Positions 10,583-21,257 are shown, counted from the first letter of the stretch. The stretch: 64,000 nucleotides of DNA from Eilatimonas milleporae (GCF_003688555.1 NZ_REFR01000009.1:558001-622000); one strand, 5' to 3'. Program-made: numbers and translations. The notes: generated by a model from the letters alone, not told the origin.

Positions 10583-12436
10583 TCAGAGCGACGCTTCCAG
10601 GCTTTCCTTCAACTCCTCCAGTTCCAGCCACCGCATTTCCCTGGCATCCAGGTCCTCGCGGGCGGCGCTCAGATCTTTCGAGACCTTGGCGAAACCGTTC
10701 GGGTCCCGGCTGTAAAAATCGGGGTCGGCCAATTCGGCCTCCATCTGGGTGATACGCATAGACAGCATTTCAACCTCCGCCGGCAGGCTGTCCAATTCGC
10801 GCTGGTCCTTGTAGGATAGTTTCCTGCGTGTCTTCGCCCTGGCCTGTCTCAACGGGACCACATCAGCGTCCCCGGTGTCTGTCCTGGTGGATTTCCGCGC
10901 GGGCTTTTCAGCGGATTTTTCTGACGGACGACTGCCCCGGTCGCCGCCTTCACGCTGAAGATAATCGCTGTATCCGCCCGCATGCTCCGTCACAGCCCCG
11001 GCACCGTCGAACACAAAGCAGGCGGTCACCACCCTGTCGATGAAACTGCGGTCGTGCGACACCAAGAGAACGGTACCGGTATAATCGGCCAGCAATTCCT
11101 CCAGCAGGTCCAGCGTTTCCATATCCAGATCATTGGTCGGTTCGTCCAACACCAGAAGATTGGACGGGGACGCCAACCGTGCCGCCAACAGAAGACGGTT
11201 CCGCTCACCGCCCGACAGCACGCTGACCGGGGTGCGGGCCACCGACGGATCGAACAGAAACGCCTTCAGATAGGTGGCGACATGCTGCGCACCGCCCGGA
11301 GCATGTACATAGTCACCGCGTCCGCCCGTCAGGACATCCTGCACGGTCATGGCCTCGTCCAGCGCGGACCGTTTCTGGTCGATCACCAGCGGCGTCAGAT
11401 TGGTGCCAAGACGGATACGGCCCTCATCCGGTGTCACATCGCCCAGAAGGGTGCGGATCAGCGTTGTCTTGCCGGCGCCGTTCGGCCCGATAAAACCGAT
11501 GCGGTCCCCCCGGTGGATGCGAAAGGACAGCCCCCTGAACAGGGTGCGGCCGTCATAGGATTTGCCAATATCTTCCGCCTCGGCCACCAGCGTTCCCGAG
11601 GCGTGTCCCTGTGAAAGGCTCATCTCCGCCCGCCCCGTGGGCGCGCGGCGCTGCGCGCGCTCGGCCCGCATGTCCCGTAACCGTCTCAAACGCCCCTGAT
11701 TACGCTTGCGGCGGGCGGTGATCCCTTCAACCGCCCACCGGCTTTCCGCGGCGATCAGTTTATCCTGGCGGGCCTGCGTTTCGGCCTCTTCACGCAAAAG
11801 CGCGTCCTGCCAGTCCTCGAAACGGTCAAACCCGCCGTCGAACCGGCGCAGCACGCCCCGGTCCAGCCACAGGCAGGCCGTGCCCAGATGCTCAAGAAAC
11901 GCTCGGTCGTGGCTGATCATCACCAGGGCGCCCCGCCAGTCTTTCAGCGCCGTCTCCAGCCATTCAATCGCCTGAATATCCAGATGGTTGGTGGGCTCAT
12001 CCAAAAGCAGAAGGTCGGGCGCGCCAACCAGCGCCCGCGCCAGGGCCGCGCGCCGGATTTCCCCGCCGGATGCATCGTCCGGCGACGTATCGCCGCGCAC
12101 CGACAGGGCATCCATCACCGCATCCGCCCGGTAAAGCTGGTCCCGTTCGCCTTCGGGCAGACCCTCGGCCACATATTCCTTAAGGCTGCGGCAGGCCGAG
12201 ACATCCGGCTCCTGCTCAAGATAGGCCGTGCGGATACCGGGCTGTTGACGTCGCGCGCCGCCATCCGGTTCGAGCCGTCCGGCGATCAGTTTCATCAGCG
12301 TGGATTTACCGGCACCGTTGCGCCCGATCAGACACAGCCGCTCACCGGCCCGGATATGCAGATCGACACCGTCCAGCACGGCCGCGCCGCCATAAGCGAT
12401 CTGAACATCGTGGAGACTGACAAGGGGCGGCGCCAT
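10583..12436 (-). CDS. uup: ABC-F family ATPase Uup
   Basis: Soluble ABC-F protein of 617 residues with two nucleotide-binding domains. Walker A motifs are GRNGAGKST (near residue 38) and GPNGAGKTT (near 325); signature motifs are ASGGEIRR and LSGGERNR; Walker B segments end in LLDEPTNHLD and VLDEPTNDLD. The C-terminal 80 residues form a charged coiled coil (YKDQRELDSLPAEVEML), which in Uup binds nucleic acid. ABC-F proteins act on ribosomes rather than in transport, and Uup also affects precise transposon excision. It is monocistronic here. Confidence 0.92.
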   Translation of the reverse strand: MAPPLVSLHDVQIAYGGAAVLDGVDLHIRAGERLCLIGRNGAGKSTLMKLIAGRLEPDGGARRQQPGIRTAYLEQEPDVSACRSLKEYVAEGLPEGERDQLYRADAVMDALSVRGDTSPDDASGGEIRRAALARALVGAPDLLLLDEPTNHLDIQAIEWLETALKDWRGALVMISHDRAFLEHLGTACLWLDRGVLRRFDGGFDRFEDWQDALLREEAETQARQDKLIAAESRWAVEGITARRKRNQGRLRRLRDMRAERAQRRAPTGRAEMSLSQGHASGTLVAEAEDIGKSYDGRTLFRGLSFRIHRGDRIGFIGPNGAGKTTLIRTLLGDVTPDEGRIRLGTNLTPLVIDQKRSALDEAMTVQDVLTGGRGDYVHAPGGAQHVATYLKAFLFDPSVARTPVSVLSGGERNRLLLAARLASPSNLLVLDEPTNDLDMETLDLLEELLADYTGTVLLVSHDRSFIDRVVTACFVFDGAGAVTEHAGGYSDYLQREGGDRGSRPSEKSAEKPARKSTRTDTGDADVVPLRQARAKTRRKLSYKDQRELDSLPAEVEMLSMRITQMEAELADPDFYSRDPNGFAKVSKDLSAAREDLDAREMRWLELEELKESLEASL

Positions 12437-12702
12437 CGCGGTACACTTTCCATCTTCAAACAGGACGGGCCATCTTCAAACAGGCCGGAAAACACATGGA
12501 CGGCCCCTGCACCGGTGACCGTGTGCCGGCTTGTTAGCCCATGTTCTCCGCACTGAAAAGCGCCATGACCGCCTGCCAGAAGATACGCCTGGCACATATC
12601 TCATAATATCCCGATACCCGACCGGGCAGGCCGGGCGCAAACCGGAACAGGCCTTCCCGGTTTGCGTTTCCCGTTTTTCGTATCCGCCGTATCGGGCAGG
12701 AC
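12437..12702. other. Intergenic region with a short direct repeat
   Basis: No gene is visible in these 266 bases. CCATCTTCAAACAGG occurs twice, at 12450-12464 and 12470-12484, a 20-base period just upstream of uup. The rest holds the uup promoter region and the 3' side of the molybdenum hydroxylase gene. No strong terminator was seen. Confidence 0.5.
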
Positions 12703-14961
12703 TCAGGCGATCAGCTGATCCGCGATGGGCAGACGGCGCAGGCGCTTGCCGGTCGCGGCGAAAATGGCATTGGCCAGTGCCGGCGCAACCGGTGGCACAC
12801 CGGGTTCGCCGACGCCGCCGGGGACGGCATCGACATCCATGATCGCCACCTCCGTCACCGGGGTTTCATCAATGCGGCAAACCGGATACCCGTCATAATT
12901 CCCCTGGACGATCCGCCCCTTTTCCGCCGTGATCTGGCCGTGTCTGGCAATCGACAGGCCGAAGATAACGGCGCCTTCCATCTGTGCCTTCACACGGTCG
13001 GGGTTGACGGCAAGGCCGCAGTCTATCGCCATCCAGGCCCTGGGCACACGCAACAATCCGCCCTCGTCCACCGCAACCTCCAGCGCGCAGGCGACATAGG
13101 AGACAAAGCTGCGGTGCACGGCGATGCCGATCCCGCGCCCCGGTCCCGGATCGCGACCGAAACCGGACATGTCGGCCACTTTTTTCAGCACCGCCTTCAA
13201 CCGTCCGGTGTCCAGCGGGTGACGCTCCAGCGTTTCACCGTAATTGCTGTAGGTACCGCCATCGTCGGACGGATCGAACCGCCGGTCACTGCCGATCAGG
13301 TCCAGCCATGTATCCACGGTGGATTGTCCCCTGGCATGGGCGACTTCATCCACCATCGATCCGACGGCAAAGGCCTGCTGGATATTGGCGACGGACCGCA
13401 GCCAGCCGATCCGCACATGGGCCGGGGCCTTGCCCGTTTCCACCCGCACGCTCGGCACATCAAAAGGCATGTCGAGCAGGCCCAGGCTCAGCTCGAAATC
13501 GCCGGGCGCGTCCGCGCCGTTCTGAAAGGTCGCACCGATGGAAGGATAGGCCGCCTTGTGGCGCCACCCGGTCACGCGTTTGTCGGTGTCCATGGCAACG
13601 GTGACACGCTGGGCCGCGATGGTATGGTAAAAACCGTGGCGGATATCGTCCTCACGGGTCCACACCATTTTCACCGGCCGGCCGGCGGCTTTCGCCAGAA
13701 TGGCCGCTTCCGCCGCGAAATCGGGCTTGGACTTGCGTCCGAAGGCCCCGCCCAGCAACGCGGAATGCGCCCGGACCTGCCCCGGCTCGATCCCGGTCAG
13801 TGCGGCAACCGTCTGCTGTACGGTCTGCGGATCCTGCGCGTGGGTCCAGATATCCACCGTGCCGTCGTCAGCCCAGTCGGCCGTGGCCGCCGGCGGTTCC
13901 ATCGGGGCATGCACCAGATGGGGTACGAAATAGTCGCCGGTCAAAACCGTGTCGGCACCGGCCTCCGCCTCATCCACATTGCCGCGGTTGAGGTGGCTTT
14001 TGCCGTCGCCATCGATGGACGCCCAAAGCTGTTTTTCATACGCCGCCGTGTCATAGGCCGCGTTCGGGCCATCCTCGAACGTGGCGGCCAGGGCATCGCG
14101 GCCTTTCATCGCGGCCCATGTATTGGTGGCCAGAACCGCCACCCCGCCAAGAGGCTTGAACGCCGCCGGCAGGCTCAGGGCGGGCAGTTCCACCACATCC
14201 ACCACACCGTTCACCGCTTTGGCCGCATCGGCGTCATAACCGGTGATGCGCCCGCCGACGACCGGGGGCCGCACGGCCACGGCATACAACATACCGTCCC
14301 GCCGGATATCCTGGCCGAACACCGCCGTCCCGGTGATGATACCCTTCATGTCCAGGATCGGCACCGGCTTGCCCACATAGCGCCACTGGTCTTTCGACTT
14401 GAACGTCAGCGCGTCTTTTTCCGGGACCGGCTGGTCCACCGCCAGCGCCACCAGTTCGCCGAAATCGGCCGCACGGCCGCTCGCCGGGTGGACGATGCGG
14501 TGATTGTCCGCTTTCACCGATGCGGGATCGACCCCCCACTTGGCCGCCGCCGCCCGTTCCAGCATCAACCGCGCGGTCGCGCCGGCCTCGCGGAAAATAT
14601 CGTAGAATTTACGGATCGAGGTGGACCCGTCCGTATTCTGGTCGCCGTATTTGGCATCGCCCAGCGCCTGATGAAAGGCACAGCGCGACCAGTCGGCGTC
14701 CAGTTCATCGGCGATGATCATCGGCAGGCCGGTTCGGCTGCCCTGCCCCATTTCCACCCGGTGAATGGTGATGTGCACCGTGCCGTCACCGTCAATCGCC
14801 AGATAGACGGAATTTTCCAGCTGCCCCGCCCTGCCCGTGGCCTCGGCCCGAAACCCTTTCGAGACGATCGGCGCGGACAGCAGAAACCCGGCAGCGCCAA
14901 GGCCTTTCAGAACGCCGCGCCGCGAGGCTTCGACAGCCGTCAGTTTGGTCATCAGTGTCAT
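12703..14961 (-). CDS. Molybdenum hydroxylase large subunit (IorB type)
   Basis: Xanthine-dehydrogenase-family molybdopterin subunit of about 752 residues, closest in layout to isoquinoline 1-oxidoreductase beta subunit. A Tat-type signal is present ([19 protein letters not shown]), as in other periplasmic IorB-like enzymes. Family blocks seen are [25 protein letters not shown], broken here only by its length, [10 protein letters not shown] near the middle, and a C-terminal [10 protein letters not shown] with the catalytic glutamate. The ATG at 14961 is preceded by GGGAGG. It is paired with the iron-sulfur subunit upstream. The real substrate could be an aldehyde or an N-heterocycle. Confidence 0.9.
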   Translation of the reverse strand: MTLMTKLTAVEASRRGVLKGLGAAGFLLSAPIVSKGFRAEATGRAGQLENSVYLAIDGDGTVHITIHRVEMGQGSRTGLPMIIADELDADWSRCAFHQALGDAKYGDQNTDGSTSIRKFYDIFREAGATARLMLERAAAAKWGVDPASVKADNHRIVHPASGRAADFGELVALAVDQPVPEKDALTFKSKDQWRYVGKPVPILDMKGIITGTAVFGQDIRRDGMLYAVAVRPPVVGGRITGYDADAAKAVNGVVDVVELPALSLPAAFKPLGGVAVLATNTWAAMKGRDALAATFEDGPNAAYDTAAYEKQLWASIDGDGKSHLNRGNVDEAEAGADTVLTGDYFVPHLVHAPMEPPAATADWADDGTVDIWTHAQDPQTVQQTVAALTGIEPGQVRAHSALLGGAFGRKSKPDFAAEAAILAKAAGRPVKMVWTREDDIRHGFYHTIAAQRVTVAMDTDKRVTGWRHKAAYPSIGATFQNGADAPGDFELSLGLLDMPFDVPSVRVETGKAPAHVRIGWLRSVANIQQAFAVGSMVDEVAHARGQSTVDTWLDLIGSDRRFDPSDDGGTYSNYGETLERHPLDTGRLKAVLKKVADMSGFGRDPGPGRGIGIAVHRSFVSYVACALEVAVDEGGLLRVPRAWMAIDCGLAVNPDRVKAQMEGAVIFGLSIARHGQITAEKGRIVQGNYDGYPVCRIDETPVTEVAIMDVDAVPGGVGEPGVPPVAPALANAIFAATGKRLRRLPIADQLIA

Positions 14962-14972
14962 GGTCGCCTCCC

Positions 14973-15461
14973 TCATGCCCTGGCCGCGTCGGCCGTGGAC
15001 GCGGATCCGGTGCCGGCAACGGACCGGATCGCCGCCTTGATCCGCTGATAGGTGCCGCAGCGGCAGATATTGCCCCACATCGCCTCATCAATGTCCGCGT
15101 CACTCGGGTTCGGGTTTTCGGTCAGCAAAACCGCCGCCTGCATGATCTGTCCGGCCTGGCAATAGCCGCATTGGGGGACATTATGCTCGGCCCAGGCCTG
15201 TTGCAGCGCGTGCAGCGTTTCCCCGTCCGCCAGCCCTTCGATCGTGGTGATACTGCTGCCGTCCTGAATGTCGTCCAGGCGCGTCTGGCACGACCTGAGG
15301 GCCTCGCCGTCCACATGGATGGTGCAGGCACCGCACAGTCCCGCCCCGCAGCCGAACTTGGTCCCCGTCAGGCCGGCAATATCGCGCAGATACCACAAAA
15401 CCGGCATATCGCCGTCCCCGTCCAGCTCGACGGATCGGCCGTTCAAGGTCACCTTGGTCAT
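14973..15461 (-). CDS. 2Fe-2S subunit of molybdenum hydroxylase (IorA type)
   Basis: A 162-residue electron-transfer subunit carrying two [2Fe-2S] centres. The plant-type cluster motif is [10 protein letters not shown] with a later cysteine at RSCQTR. The second cluster uses [10 protein letters not shown] and [10 protein letters not shown]. The ATG at 15461 has GGGGAGAG just upstream. The stop lies 11 bases before the large-subunit ATG, so the two subunits are co-expressed. There is no signal peptide; IorA-type subunits are thought to travel with the Tat-targeted partner. Confidence 0.93.
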   Translation of the reverse strand: MTKVTLNGRSVELDGDGDMPVLWYLRDIAGLTGTKFGCGAGLCGACTIHVDGEALRSCQTRLDDIQDGSSITTIEGLADGETLHALQQAWAEHNVPQCGYCQAGQIMQAAVLLTENPNPSDADIDEAMWGNICRCGTYQRIKAAIRSVAGTGSASTADAARA

Positions 15462-15687
15462 AAAATCTCTCCCCTGACGTGAAGGCCGAGTATAGCAAAG
15501 ACCCGCAACCGCGCCAGAGGGACCGCAATCACGGCTGCGCGACCGCCCTGCGCGTTGCACTGTCGGCCCGCCGCCCGGCACCATGGGGGATAACGGTCCT
15601 GTGCCGGCATCGTGTCTTGCCCGTGAGGATAGCCCTCTGCCAGAAACACCCGGTATTTCACGCCAACACCCCTGATGGAGACCGGTC

Positions 15688-16158
15688 ATGCGTTCCCTGC
15701 TGTCCCTGATCGCCAGCGCGACCCTCATTCTGTTGACCCTTCAGGCGGCCCCGCCCGCCCTGATACCGTCGGCCCTGATCCCGTCGGCCATGGCGCAGGA
15801 GCCATCGGCCGAGGCCGCAACGCTTCTGCATGGCGGAACCTGGGTCAAGAAATCGAAGCACATCCGGGGTCAGTGGAAAATCGTTGAAGAAGACGGCAGG
15901 AAGATCATCGTCCTCGGTGACGATTTCCGCACCTCCTCGGCACCGGACCTGAAGATTTTTCTCTCCCCGCTGGACATCGCCGACCTGAAAAACCGCAATG
16001 CCATCGATGGTGCGCGCTTTATCAGCCCTCTGGCCTCGGCGCGGGGGGCCCAGCGTTATGAAATTCCGGCGGATGTGGACCTTTCCGCCTTCAAGGCGAT
16101 CATCATCCACTGCGAGGCCTACACAAAGCTCTGGGGCGGCAGCAACCTGTCCGACTAG
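15688..16158 (+). CDS. Exported DM13-domain protein
   Basis: A 156-residue protein with an N-terminal signal sequence ([18 protein letters not shown], likely cleaved after SAMAQ) and one DM13 domain. Domain hallmarks are [32 protein letters not shown] and the C-terminal [12 protein letters not shown] with its conserved cysteine. DM13 domains are proposed to carry out redox or electron-transfer chemistry outside the cytoplasm. It is divergent from the molybdenum hydroxylase genes, sharing a 226-base upstream region; a functional link is possible but unproven. Confidence 0.85.
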   Translation: MRSLLSLIASATLILLTLQAAPPALIPSALIPSAMAQEPSAEAATLLHGGTWVKKSKHIRGQWKIVEEDGRKIIVLGDDFRTSSAPDLKIFLSPLDIADLKNRNAIDGARFISPLASARGAQRYEIPADVDLSAFKAIIIHCEAYTKLWGGSNLSD

Positions 16159-16229
16159 CGCGATCCCTCGCGTGCCCGACGCTGCCGAACCACGCAGCGT
16201 AGCAACACCGTCGAACCCAGAGCAGGCCG

Positions 16230-17003
16230 TCAGGGCTGAGGCCGCGAGAACACCCATGTATCATCGGTGGACGCGGCCGGGTCATAGGCATACCCGGCCA
16301 CATCGAACGCTTTCAGGGCCTCCGGGTCATCCAGACGGTTGTCAATGGCATAGCGGGTCATCAGTCCCCGCGCCTTTTTCGCCAGGAAGGAAATCACCCG
16401 CGCGCGACCATCCCTGACCTCCTTGAAGGTGGGCGTGATCACGCGGGCCTTCAGCCTTTTGGGGCGCACCGCCTTGAAATATTCATTGGACGCCAGATTG
16501 ACGAGCACGGGCTCCGCCTCGCCGGCGAGGTCCGCGTTCAGCAGGTCGCTGATCCGGTCACCCCAGAAACCGTAAAGGTCGCCGGCCGTCTCAGTGGACA
16601 GTTTGATCCCCATTTCAAGCCGGTAGGCCTGCATCAGGTCCAGCGGTCTCAGAACACCGTAAAGCCCTGACAGAATGCGGATGTGGCTGTCGGCAAAAGC
16701 ACGGTCATCCGCCGACAGGCTTGGCGCATCCAGCCCCTGATAAACATCGCCCTTGAAGGCATCGATGGCCGGGCGGGCGTTGGCCGGGGTGAACGGCGTC
16801 TCAAAATCCCTGAAACGGCGGACATTCAGCTCCGCCAGCGCATCCGATATACCCATCAGGGCTTTCAGGTCGCCGGCCTTCAGCGTGCGGGCCCGCGCCA
16901 CCAGCGTTTTTGCATCGCCCATCAGGCGCGGCTCACGGGTATCCGTCGCCAGGGATTCACTGTCAAAATCCAGTTTTTTCGCAGGACTGAGAACGATCAG
17001 CAT
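16230..17003 (-). CDS. yaaA: Peroxide stress protein YaaA
   Basis: A 257-residue YaaA/DUF328 family protein. It starts MLIVLSPAKKLDF, the family hallmark, and contains PANARPAIDAFKGDVYQGLD, ILSGLYGVLRPLD and a terminal DDTWVFSRPQ. YaaA lowers free iron and limits oxidative DNA damage during peroxide stress. The ATG at 17003 has AAGGAG about 8 bases upstream. It lies 25 bases downstream of an MFS gene on the same strand. Confidence 0.94.
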   Translation of the reverse strand: MLIVLSPAKKLDFDSESLATDTREPRLMGDAKTLVARARTLKAGDLKALMGISDALAELNVRRFRDFETPFTPANARPAIDAFKGDVYQGLDAPSLSADDRAFADSHIRILSGLYGVLRPLDLMQAYRLEMGIKLSTETAGDLYGFWGDRISDLLNADLAGEAEPVLVNLASNEYFKAVRPKRLKARVITPTFKEVRDGRARVISFLAKKARGLMTRYAIDNRLDDPEALKAFDVAGYAYDPAASTDDTWVFSRPQP

Positions 17004-17028
17004 CGGCGTTTTCTCCTTGATCGACGGA

Positions 17029-18309
17029 TCACTTTCCAGTGGCGGCGCGCCCCGCCGGCCCGGTGTGCGGACTGTCCGCGGTACCACCGCGCCGGTGCGC
17101 GGCATACCACAGCGTGACAAGCGCCGACACACTCAGCAGTGCAAAGGTGACGCTGTTCAGCGCCTGCCATCCGAGATAGCGCAGCACGACGCCGGAGGCA
17201 AATGAGGCCAACGCCGACAGGCCGAAAACAATCAGCTCGTTCACCCCCTGTATCCTGCCCCGTTCCGAAGGCCGCAATATCTGCACCAGCAGCGCCGTCC
17301 CCCCGACAAAACAGAAATTCCACGCAATACCCAGCGCCACCAGCGCCAGGGAAAAATTCAAAATCTGGACATCGTTCAGCGCCGTCAGGAACGCAACGGC
17401 AAAAAGCACCTGCCCGGCCAGCAGCATGGGCACCAGCCCGACCCGGCTGATCAGCATGCCGGTAAACAGGCTTGGCAGATACATGGCCACCACATGGCCC
17501 TGTATGACATGGCTGCCCGTCACCGCATCGAACCCGCACACCTCCATCGCCAGCGGGGTCGCGGTCATCACGAAGCTCATCATCGCATAGCCCAGCCCCG
17601 CATTGAGAACAGCCGCCCAGAAAGCCGGCATGCGCGCAAAATCCCCCAGTCCGCGCGGCGGGTCGCCGGCATCGCCCGGTGACTGGACGGTCTTGTCGCT
17701 GTCGCCGACAGGCGCCCGGCCGGCGGTTCCCTCAGGGGCCGGCGGTCGTGGACGCGCCGGCAGCAGGGCGATGGGGGCCTGCACGAAAAAGGTGACGGCG
17801 GCGATGAAGACAAACGCCCCCATGAAGGCATGCGGCAGGAACAGATCGTTCAGCGACCCGACGGTGTTGGGCACGATTATCGCCGCCAGCAAACCGCCCA
17901 GCAAAACGAGGGAAATCGCCCTCGGCGCCTTGTCCTCGGGCACGCTTTCGGCTGCCATGTAACGATAATACTGGGCACTGGCCAGATAGGGTCCGATCAG
18001 CAGCATCGACGCCGTCAGCCACCAGAAATCGCCGGCCTCGATCGCCATGGCGGCGGAAACGGCACCGAGCAGGCCGCATGCGGCACCAAGACGAAAGCCG
18101 GCGACACGGCCGTACCGCGCCATGTAAAGCGACATGGGCGCCGTCGCCACCGCGTTGGAGACGATGGACATGGACACGGGCAATGTCGCCAGTGCCGCGT
18201 CCCCGGCCAGTGTCTTGCCCGCCAGCGCGGCAAAACTGACCACCGTCATACTGGCGGCGATCATACCGGCCTGCGCCAGGATCAGCAGAAATATGGTCCG
18301 TGGCTGCAT
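17029..18309 (-). CDS. MFS transporter
   Basis: Major facilitator superfamily carrier of 426 residues with about twelve hydrophobic segments. A cytoplasmic loop of about 40 residues near position 200 is rich in P, G and D. The MARYGRVAGFR segment follows helix 2. No substrate-specific motif was recognised; the fold resembles small YfkF/YceI-like exporters. It may share a transcript with yaaA. Confidence 0.8.
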   Translation of the reverse strand: MQPRTIFLLILAQAGMIAASMTVVSFAALAGKTLAGDAALATLPVSMSIVSNAVATAPMSLYMARYGRVAGFRLGAACGLLGAVSAAMAIEAGDFWWLTASMLLIGPYLASAQYYRYMAAESVPEDKAPRAISLVLLGGLLAAIIVPNTVGSLNDLFLPHAFMGAFVFIAAVTFFVQAPIALLPARPRPPAPEGTAGRAPVGDSDKTVQSPGDAGDPPRGLGDFARMPAFWAAVLNAGLGYAMMSFVMTATPLAMEVCGFDAVTGSHVIQGHVVAMYLPSLFTGMLISRVGLVPMLLAGQVLFAVAFLTALNDVQILNFSLALVALGIAWNFCFVGGTALLVQILRPSERGRIQGVNELIVFGLSALASFASGVVLRYLGWQALNSVTFALLSVSALVTLWYAAHRRGGTADSPHTGPAGRAATGK

Positions 18310-18531
18310 CGAAGCACACTATCCCAAAAACACGATATGGCTCCTGTGTAAGGATTTACACGAAACTGGCAAGGGCGATACGCACACGCGGGGCCGATTG
18401 ACGCACCGGATCGGCCGCGAAAGTACAGACCATCGCTTCCGGAAAACCGCACATCACCGGAAACGCGTCACAGAGATCAGAGGTATCGGGATCAGGGCTG
18501 GCAGGGACCAGAGGTGTCAGGAGCAAAAGCC

Positions 18532-19083
18532 TCAGGGGTCGGGATTGAACGTCGCGCAGTCACCGGCATGGGGGGTGTCAATCCCGTGCACGATGCGCCA
18601 GCCGGCGTCCGTTTCATTCAGGATGAAATGATTGACGCCGCACGTCGCCAGCTCGCCATTGAAATACAGCTTGAACGGCGCCCAGACACTGGCCAGCGGT
18701 CCGAAACGGTCAACCCGCACGTTGAAAATCCGTTCGTCCGCCGCACCGGCATCCTGCCTGTCGACCCAATTGGCCCAGGTCTCGAAACTGCCCGCGCGGC
18801 GACGGCCGTCCGCCATCACCCGGTTCAGGCTGGCCCCCTCCATGACGAGGGGCCGCACCGCCGCGCCGTCCCCTGCCCGCATGGCATCGAACAGGGCCGT
18901 GACAACGGCCAGCGGACCATCCGTCCCGCCCGCATCACCGCCTTGGCCCACATCGGCCGCCCCGTCCTTAGCAGACGCGTCCCCAGCAGACCCGTCCCCA
19001 GCAGACCCGTCCGATGCGGCCGGGGTCGGCAGGCCGGCCGCCGCGATGCACAGCATCCCGGCGGCAATCACACACCGCATCAT
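18532..19083 (-). CDS. Exported NTF2-like (SnoaL-type) protein
   Basis: A 183-residue protein with a signal peptide (MMRCVIAAGMLCIAAAGLPTPAA) and a low-complexity linker built from repeated DGSAGDGSAGDASAKDG. An NTF2-like cone follows from about residue 57 (LAVVTALFDAMRAGDGAAVRPLV) to FILNETDAGWRIVHGID. Such domains are often putative lumazine-binding or nutrient-scavenging proteins. Its ATG overlaps the phaZ stop by 4 bases, so it is translated together with the PHA depolymerase. No catalytic residues can be assigned. Confidence 0.7.
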   Translation of the reverse strand: MMRCVIAAGMLCIAAAGLPTPAASDGSAGDGSAGDASAKDGAADVGQGGDAGGTDGPLAVVTALFDAMRAGDGAAVRPLVMEGASLNRVMADGRRRAGSFETWANWVDRQDAGAADERIFNVRVDRFGPLASVWAPFKLYFNGELATCGVNHFILNETDAGWRIVHGIDTPHAGDCATFNPDP

Positions 19084-21257
19084 TCAGCGGCTTTCGGCTT
19101 TGTCGCTGTTGCGGCTGGTCTGGCTGCGGCTGGCTTGGCTGCGGCTGGCGCCGATGTCGCCTTTGCCGGGGCCGCCTTTGCCGAGGTTGTCTGAGCCTGC
19201 GTGGCTTTTGCCGGGGCAGCGGCCTCGGGCTTTGCCTTCGGGTCCTGGGCTTGCGGCTTCTTCGCGGCCGGTGCAGCCGGTTTTGCCGTGGACGGCGCAC
19301 CGGCACTGCCTGCTTTGGACGGCGATGCCGTTTTCGCCGCAGTCGCTCTGGCCGGCGCCTTGGGCGTTGCGGCCGCCTTCGGTGCAACGGCTTTAGGGGC
19401 GGCTTTGGGCGCGGCATTTGTCCCGGATGCCTGTGTTACAGGCGTTTTTTTCGCGGATGCCGTTGCCGCGGGTGTCTTGCCGGTCGCTGTGGACGAAACC
19501 GCCTTCGGGGTTGTCTGCACCGTTTTGGCCTTGGGCGCGGCGGCCGTCTTGGCAGCTGTCCCGGTCTTGGCCGTCGCCTTGGGGCTGGCGGCGGGTTTGG
19601 GCTGTGTCTGCGCCCCGGACTCCGTCGCAGCCGGTTTGGGGGCCGCCGTTTTGCGCACGGCCGGCTTGCGGGTCGCTGTCTTGGGGGCCGTTGTCTTAGG
19701 AGCGGCTGTTTCGGACGTCGTGGTTTTCACGGCCTGACGGGCCGCCGGTTTTGCGGCGGCTTTCGGTGCGGGCTTCACAGCCGCGCTTGCAGCCGATGCC
19801 GACACTGTCGGCGTGGCTGCCTTTGCCGTCGTACCTTTACGCGGCGCGGCGGCCTTGCGTGCTGTGGTCGCGGTGGACTTGGCCACCGTTTTCGTCGCCG
19901 GGGTGGCCGCCTTGGGCGTCACCGACTTGGGTGTCGCGGCTGTCGCGGCCTTGGCAGTGACGGCAGGCTTGGCGGCTGGCTTGGCGGTGGATTTGGCAGC
20001 GGGCTTGGCCGATGCCTTGGGCGTCCGGGCGAGTGCGCGGTCATGCGCGCGGATGAAATCCCGCACCTTGGGCTGGATAACGGTCCGCCAGCGGCGTCCG
20101 TTGAAGATACCGTAATGCCCCACCTGCGGCGCCTGGAAATACTGTTTCCTGTCATCCGACAGATTGGTTGAAATATCGAGGGACGCCTTGGTCTGACCCA
20201 GACCCGAAATATCGTCCAGTTCCCCTTCAACCGCCAGCAGGGCCGTGGTCTTCAGGTTTTCCGGGTTGATATGACGGTCGCGGGAATACCAGTCACTCTC
20301 GGGCAGGGCGTGGCGCTGAAACACCGTCTCGATGGTCTGCAGATAAAACTCAGCGGTCATGTCCATGACCGAGCGGTATTCCTCGTAAAATCCCTTGGTC
20401 TTGTCGGCGCTTTCACCGTCGCCGACGATCAGATGCTCGAACAGTTCCTGGTGCTTGCTGACATGGTCGCCCAGATTCATGGTCATGAAACCGGCCAGTT
20501 GCAGGAAACCGGGATAAACCTTGCGCATGAACCCCTTGTTGGGCAACGGCACCACGGTAATGACCGTTTCCTCGAACCAGTGCAGCGGGCGCTTGGTGGC
20601 CAGCTGATTGACCTCGGTCGGATTGATGCGGGTATCGATGGGGCCGCCCATCAGGGTCATGCTCGGCGGGGTGCAGGGATGCTGTTCCGCCTCCATCAGG
20701 CTGACGGCACCGTAAACCGGAACGGCCGGCTGGCAGACGGCCATGACATGCGTGTTCGGTCCCAGTTCCTCAAGCCAGCCGATCAGGTAATCGATATAAT
20801 CGTCCAGATCGAAACTGCCGTCGACAATGGGGATATCCCGGGCATCCCGCCAGTCGGTGATATAGACATCATGCTCGGGCAGCATGGCCTCGACCGTCCC
20901 GCGCAGCAGCGTGGAGAAATGGCCTGACATCGGCGCCACGATCAGAACGCGGGGGTCCTTGCGGTGGGTCATGCGCTTGAAATGCCGCAACTGGCCAAAC
21001 GGCCTGCGGCTGACGACTTGTTCCTCGACCGCCACCGGCTTGCCGTCGATCAGGGTTTCATGCAGTCCGAACTTCGGCTTGCCGTAACGCCGGGTCAGCT
21101 GCTCGACCATGTCGAAGCTGGCCGCCGCCAGCTTGCCGACGGGCGTACGCGAAACCGGATTATAGGGGTGGCTGAAAACCTGCTGCCCCTGATCAGCGAT
21201 AAAACGCAGCGGCGCGAAGGCGGCATGCTGCAATTCATAAAGCGTATAGAGCATCAT
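19080..21257 (-). CDS. phaZ: Intracellular PHA depolymerase with PhaF/H1-like tail
   Basis: Residues 1-411 are an intracellular polyhydroxyalkanoate depolymerase of the Ralstonia PhaZa1 type. That family uses a cysteine nucleophile; here it is C175 in MAVCQPAVPV. The acid is in ELDDISG near residue 349 and the histidine is H381 in VGHYG. Residues 412-725 are a low-complexity tail almost entirely A, K, P and T, with many AKPAAK/PKAA motifs like histone H1 or the phasin PhaF. The family is usually about 400-430 residues, so the tail is the oddity. The start has GGAG 11 bases upstream. The tail may bind DNA or polyphosphate and tether PHA granules. Confidence 0.9.
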   Translation of the reverse strand: MMLYTLYELQHAAFAPLRFIADQGQQVFSHPYNPVSRTPVGKLAAASFDMVEQLTRRYGKPKFGLHETLIDGKPVAVEEQVVSRRPFGQLRHFKRMTHRKDPRVLIVAPMSGHFSTLLRGTVEAMLPEHDVYITDWRDARDIPIVDGSFDLDDYIDYLIGWLEELGPNTHVMAVCQPAVPVYGAVSLMEAEQHPCTPPSMTLMGGPIDTRINPTEVNQLATKRPLHWFEETVITVVPLPNKGFMRKVYPGFLQLAGFMTMNLGDHVSKHQELFEHLIVGDGESADKTKGFYEEYRSVMDMTAEFYLQTIETVFQRHALPESDWYSRDRHINPENLKTTALLAVEGELDDISGLGQTKASLDISTNLSDDRKQYFQAPQVGHYGIFNGRRWRTVIQPKVRDFIRAHDRALARTPKASAKPAAKSTAKPAAKPAVTAKAATAATPKSVTPKAATPATKTVAKSTATTARKAAAPRKGTTAKAATPTVSASAASAAVKPAPKAAAKPAARQAVKTTTSETAAPKTTAPKTATRKPAVRKTAAPKPAATESGAQTQPKPAASPKATAKTGTAAKTAAAPKAKTVQTTPKAVSSTATGKTPAATASAKKTPVTQASGTNAAPKAAPKAVAPKAAATPKAPARATAAKTASPSKAGSAGAPSTAKPAAPAAKKPQAQDPKAKPEAAAPAKATQAQTTSAKAAPAKATSAPAAAKPAAARPAATATKPKAAE

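Noticed and set aside
12940-15048. A 702-codon plus-strand frame opposite the molybdenum hydroxylase genes
   Set aside because: Antisense to well-supported genes with cofactor motifs; it has no domain or start signal of its own.
19014-20171. A glycine/cysteine/arginine-rich plus-strand frame opposite the phaZ tail
   Set aside because: It is the mirror of the Lys/Ala repeat sequence in phaZ and lacks a ribosome-binding site.
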